In this document: in pieces, positions 42,638 through 50,217 of the stretch
Layout: each line of letters starts with the position of its first letter
How positions within the stretch are numbered: position 1 is the stretch's first letter
Source: Streptomyces sp. CA-210063
GTDB taxonomy: Bacteria; Actinomycetota; Actinomycetes; Streptomycetales; Streptomycetaceae
Assembly (NCBI RefSeq): GCF_024612015.1
Contig: NZ_CP102512.1
Coordinates: 6,262,001-6,326,000 of the forward strand
Length of the DNA: 64,000 bases
Direction of reading: 5' to 3'
Made by a program: the position numbers and the translations under genes
Notes under the pieces: model-generated
Told to the model about the DNA's origin: nothing
Seen by the model: only the letters and a program-made list of their open reading frames with translations
Database searches by the model: none

Positions 42638-43345
42638 GTGGCTGGCTCGATGGGAGTGCGGCTCATGGTGGTCGACGACCACCGACTGCTCGCCGAGGCG
42701 CTGGCCTCGGCGCTGAAGTTGCGGGGGCACCGGGTGCTCGCCGCGGCGGCACCCGCCGCGGGCGCGGCGGAGCTGGTGATCACAAGGGCACCCGAGGTGT
42801 GCCTGCTCGGCACGGCGACACCCGCCGAGCCGGGCATATTCGACCCGGTGGTGAAGATCAAGCGGGAGCGTCCGCAGGTGGCGGTACTGGTCCTCGGCCC
42901 CGTACCCAGCCCGCGCGGCATCGCGGCCGCGTTCGCCGCGGGCGCGTCGGGCTACGTCCGGCACGACGAGCGCATCGAGGGGGTCGAGCGGGCCATCATG
43001 AAGGCCCGCGCGGGAGAGGCGGCGGTGGCGCCGCAACTGCTGCAGAGCGCCTTCAGCGAACTGCTGAACCCCGCCGCCCAGCCGGACGACGAGGGCCAAC
43101 GACTCCTGCAGATGCTGACGCCCCGCGAGGTCGAGGTCCTGGTCCGCGTCGCGGACGGCGAGGACACGAGACTGATCGCTGCGGGCATGGGCATCGCCCC
43201 GTCGACGGCCCGCACGCACGTGCAGCGGGTGCTGATGAAGCTGGGGGTGGGGTCGAGGCTGGAGGCGGCGGCGCTGGCGGCGCGCACGGGGTTGCTGGAC
43301 CGGGCGGGACCGGTGCCGCAGGCTCCGCCGGGGGTGGGGGGGTAG
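42638..43345 (+). CDS. LuxR/NarL-type regulator with degenerate receiver domain
   Basis: Regulator of 235 residues. The N-terminal ~120 residues have the receiver fold, with the acidic pair in MVVDDHRLLAEAL kept, but the phosphoacceptor Asp is replaced by Gly (VCLLGTATPAEPG where DLxMPGxxG is expected) and the conserved Lys of the last strand is missing (SGYVRHDERIEG). The C-terminal LuxR helix-turn-helix is intact (LTPREVEVLVRVADGEDTRLIAAGMGIAPSTARTHVQRVLMKLGV). It must act without classical phosphorylation. GTG 42638 after GGGGGGACTGGGGG is kept; ATG 42650 is close. No kinase adjoins. Confidence 0.85.
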   Translation: MAGSMGVRLMVVDDHRLLAEALASALKLRGHRVLAAAAPAAGAAELVITRAPEVCLLGTATPAEPGIFDPVVKIKRERPQVAVLVLGPVPSPRGIAAAFAAGASGYVRHDERIEGVERAIMKARAGEAAVAPQLLQSAFSELLNPAAQPDDEGQRLLQMLTPREVEVLVRVADGEDTRLIAAGMGIAPSTARTHVQRVLMKLGVGSRLEAAALAARTGLLDRAGPVPQAPPGVGG

Positions 43346-43442
43346 GGGTTCGGCCTCGGCCCCGGCGGCTGCTTCCGATGCTGTCGGCGCATCCGGCCAA
43401 CGGTTACCTATTGGCTCGCGAGTCCCATCCCGATCGGCCGTT

Positions 43443-44669
43443 TCACGGCGTGTCGTGAGACGGTGCGGACACTTGTTTCTGGGCGCACACGGCGTGGTCG
43501 ATCAGGTCCGTGATGCCCCGGATCTGGCGTACGGCGGTCGCCTCGTCGCCCGGCCGGCTGTGTACGGAGACGGTGACCGAGACCCGGCCGTCTGGCGTGG
43601 TCGCGGGCCACGCCAGATAGCCGAAGCCGCTGCCGCTGTGGCCCCAGTAGCCGCCGCCGCAGGTCAGCGGCGTCCACGCCAGCCCCAGTCCGTAGCGCGA
43701 GCCCGGCACCTCGTCGGGGGCGTCGGGCACGGCGACCGTGCGTCGCATCTCGGCGAGTTGGGCGGGGGCGAGGAGCTTGCCGCTCAGGAGCGCGGAGAAG
43801 AAGCGGTTGGTGTCGGCGGTCGTACTGATCATCGAGCCGTCGGCGTCTCCGTCGAACGGGAGGTAGGCGAGGGTGGTGTCCGTCATGAGGCCGCCCCCCG
43901 ACTCGGACGGCTGGAACTGCTGGTAGTTACGGGCGTGGGGACGGGGGAGACGCGGGTCGTCGCCCGGCGCGTAGGTGTGCGTGAGCCCCAGCGGGCGCAG
44001 GATCCGATCCCGCACCTCCTGGTCCCAGGTCCGGCCGGTGACCGCCTCGATCACCATGCCGGCCAGGATGTAGTTGGTGTTGGAGTACTCCCAGCGGGCC
44101 CCCGGCTCGAAGACGGGAGGGTGTGTCATGGCGAACGCGACGCGCTGCTCCGAGGTGTACGTCGTCGAGCGGTGCTTGAGGTATCCGGCGGCGCTCATGT
44201 CCGGGACGACGTCCGCGGTGTAGTCCGGCAGCCCGCTGGTGTGCTGGAGGAGTTGCCGGACGGTGACCCGCCGCCCGTCATTGCCGTTGCCCCGAACCAC
44301 CCCCGGCATCCACCGGTCCACGCTGTCCTCCAGCGACAGCCGCCCCTCGCCGACGAGTTGGAGGACCACGGTCGCGACGTACGTCTTGGTCGTGCTGCCG
44401 ATACGGATGTACCCGGCGGGCGGCACTGGCGTCCCCGTGGCGAGGTTGCCCACGCCACTGAGCACGGTCTGTTTGCGGCGAGGCGCGTCCAGCCGCACGG
44501 ACACCCCGGTCACGCCGGTGTCCCGTAGGGCGTCAGCGTCACGTTGCAGGGGGTCCGAGGTGGTGGCTTGGGCACGGGCTGGGGCGAGCGCTGCGAGGAG
44601 CGCGAGGGCGAGACCGAGGGCTGACGTTGCGGTCGTTCGGCCGGCGGCGTGGGGCGTGGGGGAAGGCAT
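43443..44669 (-). CDS. Secreted serine hydrolase, beta-lactamase/D-Ala-D-Ala carboxypeptidase type
   Basis: Exported class C-like serine hydrolase of 408 residues. A Sec signal peptide (about residues 10-36, ending ARAQA) is followed by the hydrolase domain: SxxK as GSTTK (Ser near 91), YxN as YSNTNYI (near 192), and HxG as GHSGSG near the C-terminus. VRQLLQHTSGLPDY is another family mark. It would act on D-alanyl peptides or esters outside the cell. ATG 44669 gives the signal peptide; the in-frame extension upstream to 44882 is unlikely. Converges with the LuxR gene. Confidence 0.9.
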   Translation of the reverse strand: MPSPTPHAAGRTTATSALGLALALLAALAPARAQATTSDPLQRDADALRDTGVTGVSVRLDAPRRKQTVLSGVGNLATGTPVPPAGYIRIGSTTKTYVATVVLQLVGEGRLSLEDSVDRWMPGVVRGNGNDGRRVTVRQLLQHTSGLPDYTADVVPDMSAAGYLKHRSTTYTSEQRVAFAMTHPPVFEPGARWEYSNTNYILAGMVIEAVTGRTWDQEVRDRILRPLGLTHTYAPGDDPRLPRPHARNYQQFQPSESGGGLMTDTTLAYLPFDGDADGSMISTTADTNRFFSALLSGKLLAPAQLAEMRRTVAVPDAPDEVPGSRYGLGLAWTPLTCGGGYWGHSGSGFGYLAWPATTPDGRVSVTVSVHSRPGDEATAVRQIRGITDLIDHAVCAQKQVSAPSHDTP

Positions 44670-44740
44670 GCGACCACCGTAGGAACGCCCGTTCCGGCCC
44701 TGCCATCCGGCGGGCCCCCGCGCGCCGACGGGGGTTTTCC

Positions 44741-45025
44741 TCAGTCCGCCGTACGGAGGCGGCCGGCCTTTATGCGGTGGAGGAGGCTGGCGAGGGGGGT
44801 GGGGGTGGTGCTGAGGTGGGTGGTGGGAGTGTCGGACTCGCGGAGGTGGAGGGTGGCGGGGGAGGCGGCGATTTCGACGCACGCGTTGCCCTCGGCGCCA
44901 CCGGAGAAGGTGGACTTCTGCCAGTAGTCGGGGGCTGCGGCCAGTTCGACGCAGGTGTCTCCTTCGCCGCCTCCGGAGAACGTCGATCTCTGCCAGGTGC
45001 CGGGGCTCATCATGGGCTGCCTCAC
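44741..45025 (-). CDS. DUF397 protein with duplicated N-terminal motif
   Basis: Protein of 94 residues. The first motif WQRSTFSGGGEGDTCVELA is followed at once by WQKSTFSGGAEGNACVEIA, then the single DUF397 tail VxLRESDTPTTHL...LLHRIKAGRL (here LHLRESDTP). One DUF397 normally has one W(x)KSSFS(x)(x)(x)G(x)xCVE(V) motif, so this is an internal duplication of about 25 residues. DUF397 proteins pair with XRE regulators in Streptomyces (whiJ, abaA type). GTG 45025 opens the frame; ATGs within MRQPMMSPG are also possible. It sits 28 bases after the next gene. Confidence 0.88.
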   Translation of the reverse strand: MRQPMMSPGTWQRSTFSGGGEGDTCVELAAAPDYWQKSTFSGGAEGNACVEIAASPATLHLRESDTPTTHLSTTPTPLASLLHRIKAGRLRTAD

Positions 45026-45053
45026 GGTTCCTTCGTCCGAAGAGCTTCGGTGA

Positions 45054-45272
45054 TCACGGGCGGCGCGGGGTGAACCTGCCGGAGTTTATTGCGCGGAGGA
45101 GTTCCGTGACGGGCACGGGCGTGGTGGTGAGGATGGCGGTGGGGGTGTCGGATTCACGGAGGCCGAGCAAGTGGGGTGATATGGCGGCCAGTTCGACGCA
45201 GTTGTTGCCGTCACCGCTGCCCGAGAAGGACGACTTCTGCCAGTTGTCGCGGGTGGTCACGGCACGCCTCAC
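45054..45272 (-). CDS. DUF397 protein
   Basis: Single-motif DUF397 protein of 72 residues: DNWQKSSFSGSGDGNNCVELA, GLRESDTPTAIL, then a short helix LLRAINSGRF. GTG 45272 overlaps the stop of the XRE gene, so the two are translationally coupled, as in known XRE-DUF397 pairs in which the small protein relieves or aids the regulator. Confidence 0.92.
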   Translation of the reverse strand: MRRAVTTRDNWQKSSFSGSGDGNNCVELAAISPHLLGLRESDTPTAILTTTPVPVTELLRAINSGRFTPRRP

Positions 45273-46120
45273 AGCTCTTTCGTCAACCTGTGGATGAAGT
45301 CACGCGACCGCTCGGGGGCGAGTGACGCAGCCTCCACTTTACGGAAAAGCGTTCGAAAAGTGGTGAGTTGGGCCTCGGAGTCGATGAAGGCGGCGCCCTG
45401 CGGCGCGTCGCGCAGCGCGGTGTCCAGCTTGGGTACCGGCCCGCCAATGTACGTCATGCCGTTCGTGGCTCCGGCGAAGCCGTCCAGGTCGAAGGGGATG
45501 ACGCGCACGCTGATGTGTTCCGCTTCGGAGAGGTCCAGGATGCGCGTGAGTTGGCTTCGTGAGGCGGCACGGTCTCCCACTCTGATGCGCAGCGCGGCCT
45601 CGTGGATCACCGCCTCGTACGAGACTGGGCCGGGTTCCTCGATGATCACCCGGCGCTGTGTTCGGTGCCGCACGCGCAGGTCGAGGTCGGCCTCTGGAAG
45701 CTCGGGAACTCGATACCCGAAGACGGCGCGGGCGTAGTCCGCTGTCTGGAAGAGGCCGGGGATGTGCAGAAACTCCACGTCGAGCCGATACGTGGAGTGG
45801 TACTCCAGCTCGGCGAGGTCCAGGAACGACGTGGGCAGCAGGCCCCGGTACTCCTCCCACCAGCCGCACGCCTTCTCGCCGGCCATCGCCACCAGCGCGT
45901 CGATCAATTCCTTGTCCGTGCAGGAGTAATGGGCGGCCATCTGCCGTACGCGTTCCTTGCTGACGCCCGCCGTGCCGGACTCGATCTGGCTCATCTGTGC
46001 CGAGTCCGTCCCGAGTAGGGCGGCGGCTTCACGTCCCTTGAACCCTGCGGCCTCACGCAGTTTCCGCAGTTCGGCACCGAGGCGCTCCTGACGTGCGGTG
46101 GGCTGCTGCCTGCGCGGCAT
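45269..46120 (-). CDS. XRE-family regulator with DUF5753-type domain (WhiJ-like)
   Basis: DNA-binding protein of 283 residues. The helix-turn-helix is in LRKLREAAGFKGREAAALLGTDSAQMSQIESG (about 18-49). The remaining ~190 residues fit DUF5753, found in WhiJ/AbaA-like regulators: YHSTYRLDVEFLHIPGLFQTADYARAVF, and VPFDLDGFAGATNGMTYIG-type sequences (IPFDLDGF here). It ends in the overlap with the first DUF397 gene. ATG 46120 has a purine-rich site. It probably controls the operon and development genes. A 6-bp inverted repeat (ACTGCT-GTGA-AGCAGT, 46134-46149) stands just upstream. Confidence 0.93.
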   Translation of the reverse strand: MPRRQQPTARQERLGAELRKLREAAGFKGREAAALLGTDSAQMSQIESGTAGVSKERVRQMAAHYSCTDKELIDALVAMAGEKACGWWEEYRGLLPTSFLDLAELEYHSTYRLDVEFLHIPGLFQTADYARAVFGYRVPELPEADLDLRVRHRTQRRVIIEEPGPVSYEAVIHEAALRIRVGDRAASRSQLTRILDLSEAEHISVRVIPFDLDGFAGATNGMTYIGGPVPKLDTALRDAPQGAAFIDSEAQLTTFRTLFRKVEAASLAPERSRDFIHRLTKEL

Positions 46121-46133
46121 GACTTCCTCCCCA

Positions 46134-46149
46134 ACTGCTGTGAAGCAGT
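46134..46149 (-). promoter_or_regulatory. Possible autoregulatory operator of the XRE gene
   Basis: ACTGCT and AGCAGT flank GTGA, 14 bases before the XRE start. Inferred from symmetry and place only. Confidence 0.3.
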
Positions 46150-46340
46150 GTCTCGTTCGAGGGGAAGATTACGGCAACGACTTGCCTGGGCCCAAAATGT
46201 GGCCCTACTGTCAGTGACGCGCAGCACGCGCTGCGGAACGCCGGGCCCCCGGAAGCGCACCACTCCGTCACGCCACGACGGCTGAGGCAATGCCACCGCC
46301 CGCCCCGACCAACTCCCCACCCCCTCCACGGAGCTGACCC

Positions 46341-46751
46341 ATGCCCGAAAACGACTCCAAACCCTGGGAGTACGTCCTCCACATCCCCCAGGACCCCCGA
46401 GCCGTCACCGTCTCCCGGCGCACCCTCCGCCTCATCCTGACGATGCACGGCCTCACCGCCCTCCTGGACACCGCCGAACTCCTCGCCACAGAGCTGATCG
46501 CCAACGCCGTACGCCACACCAAGGGCCCCGCGGCCCTCCGCGTGCGCTGGTCGGGTGGCGCGCTGTGGATCGGCGCCTGGGACGCCGACCCCGAACCACC
46601 GGAACCTCCGGGCCGGTTGGCGGAGCCCGGCGCGGAGGACGGCCGAGGCCTCGCCCTCGTACGCGCCTGCACGGACGTATGGGGCTGGCAGCCGTCGTCC
46701 CGGTTCGGGCACCGGGGCAAATACGTGTGGTGCGAACTGATGGCCGCGTAG
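46341..46751 (+). CDS. HATPase anti-sigma-type ATP-binding protein
   Basis: Protein of 136 residues of the HATPase_c anti-sigma type (RsbW-like), without histidine kinase parts. The N-box is LLATELIANAVRH (near 51-63) and the G-box is DADPEPPE, then GRGLALVRACTDVWG near 100-114. Such proteins bind sigma or anti-anti-sigma partners and are a usual third member of abaA/whiJ-type loci in Streptomyces. It is divergent from the XRE gene with 220 bp between. ATG 46341 follows CGGAGCTGACC. Confidence 0.9.
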   Translation: MPENDSKPWEYVLHIPQDPRAVTVSRRTLRLILTMHGLTALLDTAELLATELIANAVRHTKGPAALRVRWSGGALWIGAWDADPEPPEPPGRLAEPGAEDGRGLALVRACTDVWGWQPSSRFGHRGKYVWCELMAA

Positions 46752-46783
46752 CTCGTTGAACACGCCGACAGAAAGGAGATCCG

Positions 46784-47662
46784 ATGGTCAGCTCGCCGCA
46801 CGAGGCGCTGCATCAGATCTGCCAGAAGGACACCGACGGCATGATCCGCAGCTTCCGGAGGCTGTTCCACGTGCCGTTTCCGGAGCCTCGCTCGATCTCC
46901 GTGGTCAACACGGACTTGACGGAGATCGCTCCGGTGGAGCGCCGGGTGGACAGCCTGGTGCGGGTGGACACCGACGAGGGCGCCTTCCTGCTGGTCCTGG
47001 AATCGCAGGGAGAGAAGGACGACAGGAAGCGGGGCAGCTGGCCGTACTACCTCGCGTACCTCCACGAGAAGTACCGCTGCGAGCCGGTGCTGATCGTCAT
47101 GACCCAGAGCCGTGCCACCGCCCGATGGGCCGCCCAGCCCATCCGGTTCGGTCTGCCGGACTGGGCCTCGCTGGTCGTACGGCCGCTCGTCCTCGGGCCG
47201 GACAACGTGCCGGTGATCGCGGACGAGGCGGAGGTGGCGCGGGATGTCACCCTCGCGGTGTTTTCGGCGATCACGCATGGTAAAGGCCGGGATGCCGCTG
47301 CGATACTGGAACCACTCGCAGCGGTTCTGGATACCGTGAACCCTGACACTGCGTCGGTGTTCGCGGAGCTTGTCGAGTCAGGCTTGGTGGACGCCCAGGC
47401 GAAGAAGGTGTGGAGGGAGCTGATGATGCCGGTGAACTACTTCTTCAAGAACCCGGTCGCGGTGAAGCTGCGAGAAGAGGTGCGGGTGGAGGAGCGGATC
47501 GCGGGCATCCTGCGCACCCTGGATCGGCGTCACATCCTGGTACCGGACTCCGTGCGGGAGCGCGTGCGCAGCTGCACCGACCCCGAGGTGCTCCAGGTCT
47601 GGCTGGACCGCGCCTACGACGTCACCGACGCGGCAGACCTGTTCGATGACGACGAAGCCTGA
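46784..47662 (+). CDS. Rpn/YhgA-like PD-(D/E)XK nuclease
   Basis: Protein of 292 residues resembling the recombination-promoting nuclease (Rpn) family, once annotated as transposases. The nuclease core spans about residues 35-130: VDSLVRVDTDEGAFLLVLESQGEKD holds the D and ExQ of the PD-(D/E)XK fold. A helical middle follows, and the last ~80 residues are a separate helical part ending DRAYDVTDAADLFDDDEA. AAAGGAG before ATG 46784 is a strong ribosome site. A second strong site, GGAGGGAG at 47412, precedes an in-frame ATG at 47423 that would make the last 79 residues alone. It starts 32 bases after the ATPase gene. It may act as a DNase in defence or be a toxin; not shown. Confidence 0.82.
   Translation: MVSSPHEALHQICQKDTDGMIRSFRRLFHVPFPEPRSISVVNTDLTEIAPVERRVDSLVRVDTDEGAFLLVLESQGEKDDRKRGSWPYYLAYLHEKYRCEPVLIVMTQSRATARWAAQPIRFGLPDWASLVVRPLVLGPDNVPVIADEAEVARDVTLAVFSAITHGKGRDAAAILEPLAAVLDTVNPDTASVFAELVESGLVDAQAKKVWRELMMPVNYFFKNPVAVKLREEVRVEERIAGILRTLDRRHILVPDSVRERVRSCTDPEVLQVWLDRAYDVTDAADLFDDDEA
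47412..47662 (+). CDS. Possible internally initiated 79-residue C-terminal product of the Rpn gene
   Basis: GGAGGGAG (47412-47419) stands six bases from an in-frame ATGATG at 47423, so translation could start there and give MMPVNYFFKNPVAVKLREE... to the normal stop. E. coli rpn genes are known to make small C-terminal proteins (RpnS) from internal starts that inhibit the full nuclease. The site here is far stronger than chance internal sites usually are, but expression is untested. Confidence 0.45.
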
Positions 47663-47969
47663 TGCGGCGAACGCGGGCTCGGAGAACGACCGGACTCCAT
47701 GGAAGCTGCCCCCGCACATCTGGCACCCGTCGGCACGACGAGCATGGCTGGAAGCTGCGGAAAGGGCCTGGACCGAAGGCTATGTGGAAAGCTTTGAGCA
47801 GCGCCGTCTGCAGCGCCTGGTCCTGAGACTCCTCTACTGGCGAGATATCGAGGCGCCGCCCGCCGTTCGCAGCAAGATCCTGGCGACCACCGACTTGGAC
47901 AAGCTCAAGATCTTGCGCGACCGCGCCTACGAAGTGACGGACCCGGCTGACATCTTCGCCCCCGAGTGA
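47646..47969 (+). CDS. Stand-alone protein resembling the Rpn C-terminal domain
   Basis: Protein of 107 residues whose last ~50 align with the end of the upstream nuclease: LRLLYWRDIEAPPAVRSK... and LKILRDRAYEVTDPADIF match LRTLDRRHILVPDSVRER... and LQVWLDRAYDVTDAADLF. The N-terminal half (PWKLPPHIWHPSARRAWLEAAE) is its own. It lacks the nuclease core. ATG 47646 overlaps the nuclease end by 17 bases with no ribosome site of its own, so it is translationally coupled. It may be an inhibitor or partner of the nuclease; inference from domain logic. Confidence 0.75.
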   Translation: MTTKPDAANAGSENDRTPWKLPPHIWHPSARRAWLEAAERAWTEGYVESFEQRRLQRLVLRLLYWRDIEAPPAVRSKILATTDLDKLKILRDRAYEVTDPADIFAPE

Positions 47970-48002
47970 CGTGTGAGGGCCGGGATGAACTCCGGCCTTC
48001 AC

Positions 48003-48368
48003 TCACTCGGAGTCCTCCCCCGCCACCCGCTCCACATCCACCGGTGGAGGCGTAGGCCTGAGCCACAGCCACCCCAGAAAGAAAACCCCCAGCCCCAGCA
48101 TCCCCACCCCCGTCCACAGGTTGATGTTGACCCCCTCCGCCTTGTCGATGTCGGCGTCGGAGGCCGTGATGCCGGCGAGGGTCACGATGATGCCGTAGAC
48201 GACGAAGAGGCCGCCGATGATGCGGCGGATGTCGAAGAGCTGGGCGGCGGTGGCGGACTTGCCCTGGAGTTCGGTGACCTCGCGCTGGACGTCGCGCTCG
48301 GAGTACCCGGAGGAACCGGGGTGCTCGGGGGGACCGGAAGAGCCCGAGGAGCCGGGGTGTTCGGACAT
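48003..48368 (-). CDS. Small two-helix membrane protein
   Basis: Protein of 121 residues. The first 30 are Ser/Gly/Pro-rich (EHPGSSGSSGPPEHPGSSG), then a charged helix (ERDVQREVTELQGK) and two membrane helices (IIGGLFVVYGIIVTLAGI and LWTGVGMLGLGVFFLGWLWLR). ATG 48368 has GGAGG ten bases upstream; a TTG nine bases earlier would leave no room for it. It follows the Na+ symporter gene by 19 bases, so it is likely an accessory or subunit of the transporter, as small partners are known for several SSS-type carriers. Confidence 0.8.
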   Translation of the reverse strand: MSEHPGSSGSSGPPEHPGSSGYSERDVQREVTELQGKSATAAQLFDIRRIIGGLFVVYGIIVTLAGITASDADIDKAEGVNINLWTGVGMLGLGVFFLGWLWLRPTPPPVDVERVAGEDSE

Positions 48369-48387
48369 GTGGATCAACCCTCCGGTG

Positions 48388-50067
48388 TCAGAACGAGAAC
48401 GGGATGTAGCACGCCGCAGCCAGGACGACCGCGCCCCAGCCCAGCAGCGCCGGCCTCCGGTACCACGCGTCGTCGCCCTCGCCGGGCGGTTCGTCCATGC
48501 CGGGGGAGCGCGTGCCGTAGACCAGGCCCTGGAGGTCCTCCTCCGGTTTGGGGGCCGTGAAGAGCGAGACCGCCACCATCACCACCGCGCCCGCCACGAA
48601 GCCCGCGATCGCGGAGACGAAGTTGGCGCCCTGGTCGGAGGGGATGTCGATGATCTCCTGCTTGTAGAGGACGAAGTAGTTGATCATTGCCGCCGTCGTG
48701 CCGGCCAGCAGGCCCCAGAAGCCGGACTTCATCGACGCGCGCCGCCAGAACATGCCGATGATGAAGACGACGAACATCGGCACGTTGAAGAAGGAGAACA
48801 GCGTCTGGAGGTAGCTCATGATGTTGGAGAAGGAGGACGCCAGGAAGGCCGTTCCGATGGAGGCCAGTACGCCGATCGCCGTGATCAGGCGGCCGAAGCG
48901 CACGTAGTAGGCGTCCTCCCTGTCCCGCACCACGTACTTCGCCCAGATGTCGCTGGTGAAGACGGTGTTGAAGGACGAGACGTTCGCCGCCATGCCCGCC
49001 ATGAACGCCGCCAGCAGGCCGGTCACGGCGATGCCGAGGACGCCGTTCGGGAGCAGGTCCTCCATCAGGTACGGGATCGCGTCGTTGTACTGGTAGCCCG
49101 ACTCGGCGGTGCCGAACCGCGGGACCAGTACGGCGGCGACCAGTCCCGGGATCATCACCAGGAAGACGATGAAGATCTTCGGGAAGGCGGCGATGAGGGG
49201 GGTGCGCTGGGCCGCCGAGAGGTTCTTCGCGGACAGCGCGCGCTGCACCTCCGCGAAGTTGGTCGTCCAGTAGCCGAAGGAGAGCACGAAGCCGAGGCCC
49301 AGGACGATCGTCAGCCAGTTCGCGCCCAGTGGATTGTCGCTGCCGATGCCTGTCCCGCCCCAGGCCGTCACGAAGTCGGGCCCATGGCTTCGCGTCAGTG
49401 AGTCGGACAGGCCGTCCCAGCCGCCGACCTTCTTCAGGCCCAGCACCGTGATCGGGATGAGGGCCGCCAGGATCACGAAGAACTGGAGCACCTCGTTGTA
49501 GATCGCCGAGGAGAGACCGCCCAGGGTGATGTACGCCAGCACGAAGACCCCCGCGACGCCGATCGACACCCACTCGGGCCAGCCCAGCAGCGCCTCGACG
49601 ACGATGGCGAGGGCGTACAGGTTCACCCCGGCGATCAGGATCGCGGCGAACGCGAACAGGACCGAGCTGAGCAGATGCGCGCCCCGGTCGAAGCGCAGCA
49701 GCAGGAACTCGGGCACCGACCGGACCTTGCTGCCGTAGTAGAAGGGCATCATCACCAGGCCGAGGAAGACCATGGCCGGGATGGCGCCGATCCAGTACCA
49801 GTGCGTGGTGTAGACGCCGTACTGCGCGCTGTTCGCGGCCATCCCGAGGATCTCGGTGGCGCCGAGGTTGGCCGCGATGAACGCGAGGCCCGTCACCCAG
49901 GCCGGCAGGGACCGCCCGGAGAGGAAGAAGTCCAGGCTCGTCCTCACGGACCGCCGGGCGGCGAATCCGATGCCGAGGACGACGACGAAGTAGAGGGCGA
50001 GGATCGTGTAGTCGAGCCAGTCGACGGGGAGCCGTAGCTCGGCCGCGAGTTCGGCGGGTTTCTCCAT
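48388..50067 (-). CDS. Sodium:solute symporter (SSS/SGLT family), probable sugar uptake
   Basis: Carrier of 559 residues with about 14 helices. Family marks are GRSLPAWVTGLAFIAANLGATEILGMAANSAQYG (residues about 50-84), the Na+ site region WWTTN-like GYWTTNFAEVQRALSAKN, and AAFMAGMAANVSSFNTVFTSDIW. The last ~40 residues are hydrophilic and end in a short hydrophobic tail. ATG 50067 faces galT across 150 bp, so both probably answer to the same galactose control, and the substrate is likely galactose or another hexose; that is inferred from context. Confidence 0.9.
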   Translation of the reverse strand: MEKPAELAAELRLPVDWLDYTILALYFVVVLGIGFAARRSVRTSLDFFLSGRSLPAWVTGLAFIAANLGATEILGMAANSAQYGVYTTHWYWIGAIPAMVFLGLVMMPFYYGSKVRSVPEFLLLRFDRGAHLLSSVLFAFAAILIAGVNLYALAIVVEALLGWPEWVSIGVAGVFVLAYITLGGLSSAIYNEVLQFFVILAALIPITVLGLKKVGGWDGLSDSLTRSHGPDFVTAWGGTGIGSDNPLGANWLTIVLGLGFVLSFGYWTTNFAEVQRALSAKNLSAAQRTPLIAAFPKIFIVFLVMIPGLVAAVLVPRFGTAESGYQYNDAIPYLMEDLLPNGVLGIAVTGLLAAFMAGMAANVSSFNTVFTSDIWAKYVVRDREDAYYVRFGRLITAIGVLASIGTAFLASSFSNIMSYLQTLFSFFNVPMFVVFIIGMFWRRASMKSGFWGLLAGTTAAMINYFVLYKQEIIDIPSDQGANFVSAIAGFVAGAVVMVAVSLFTAPKPEEDLQGLVYGTRSPGMDEPPGEGDDAWYRRPALLGWGAVVLAAACYIPFSF

Positions 50068-50110
50068 GCGCAGCTCGCTTCAGTTGGCATTCTGGTGATC
50101 TTTGTTTAAT

Positions 50111-50185
50111 TTTGATGGTGACGAGGGTGGGGACTTGTGCTTTGATGTGTTCGGTTCTGTTTGATGAGTCGATGTGATGTATCGA
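50111..50185. promoter_or_regulatory. Divergent gal promoter region with TTTGATG repeats
   Basis: TTTGATG occurs three times (50111, 50141, 50160) and TGTGAT once (50173) in a T-rich 150-bp gap, with TCGAT-N7-ATCGA at 50169-50185. I recall that Streptomyces galP1 is described with repeated TGTGAT hexamers, and these fit that pattern. The symporter promoter must lie in the same gap. Confidence 0.55.
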
Positions 50186-50217
50186 TTGCCTGATGCGGTA
50201 CGGATGGGGAGTCCGGC

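Noticed and set aside
46784..47662. Transposase or insertion sequence
   Set aside because: Rpn-like proteins are often labelled transposases, but there are no terminal inverted repeats or target duplications and the ExQ core is that of a PD-(D/E)XK nuclease.
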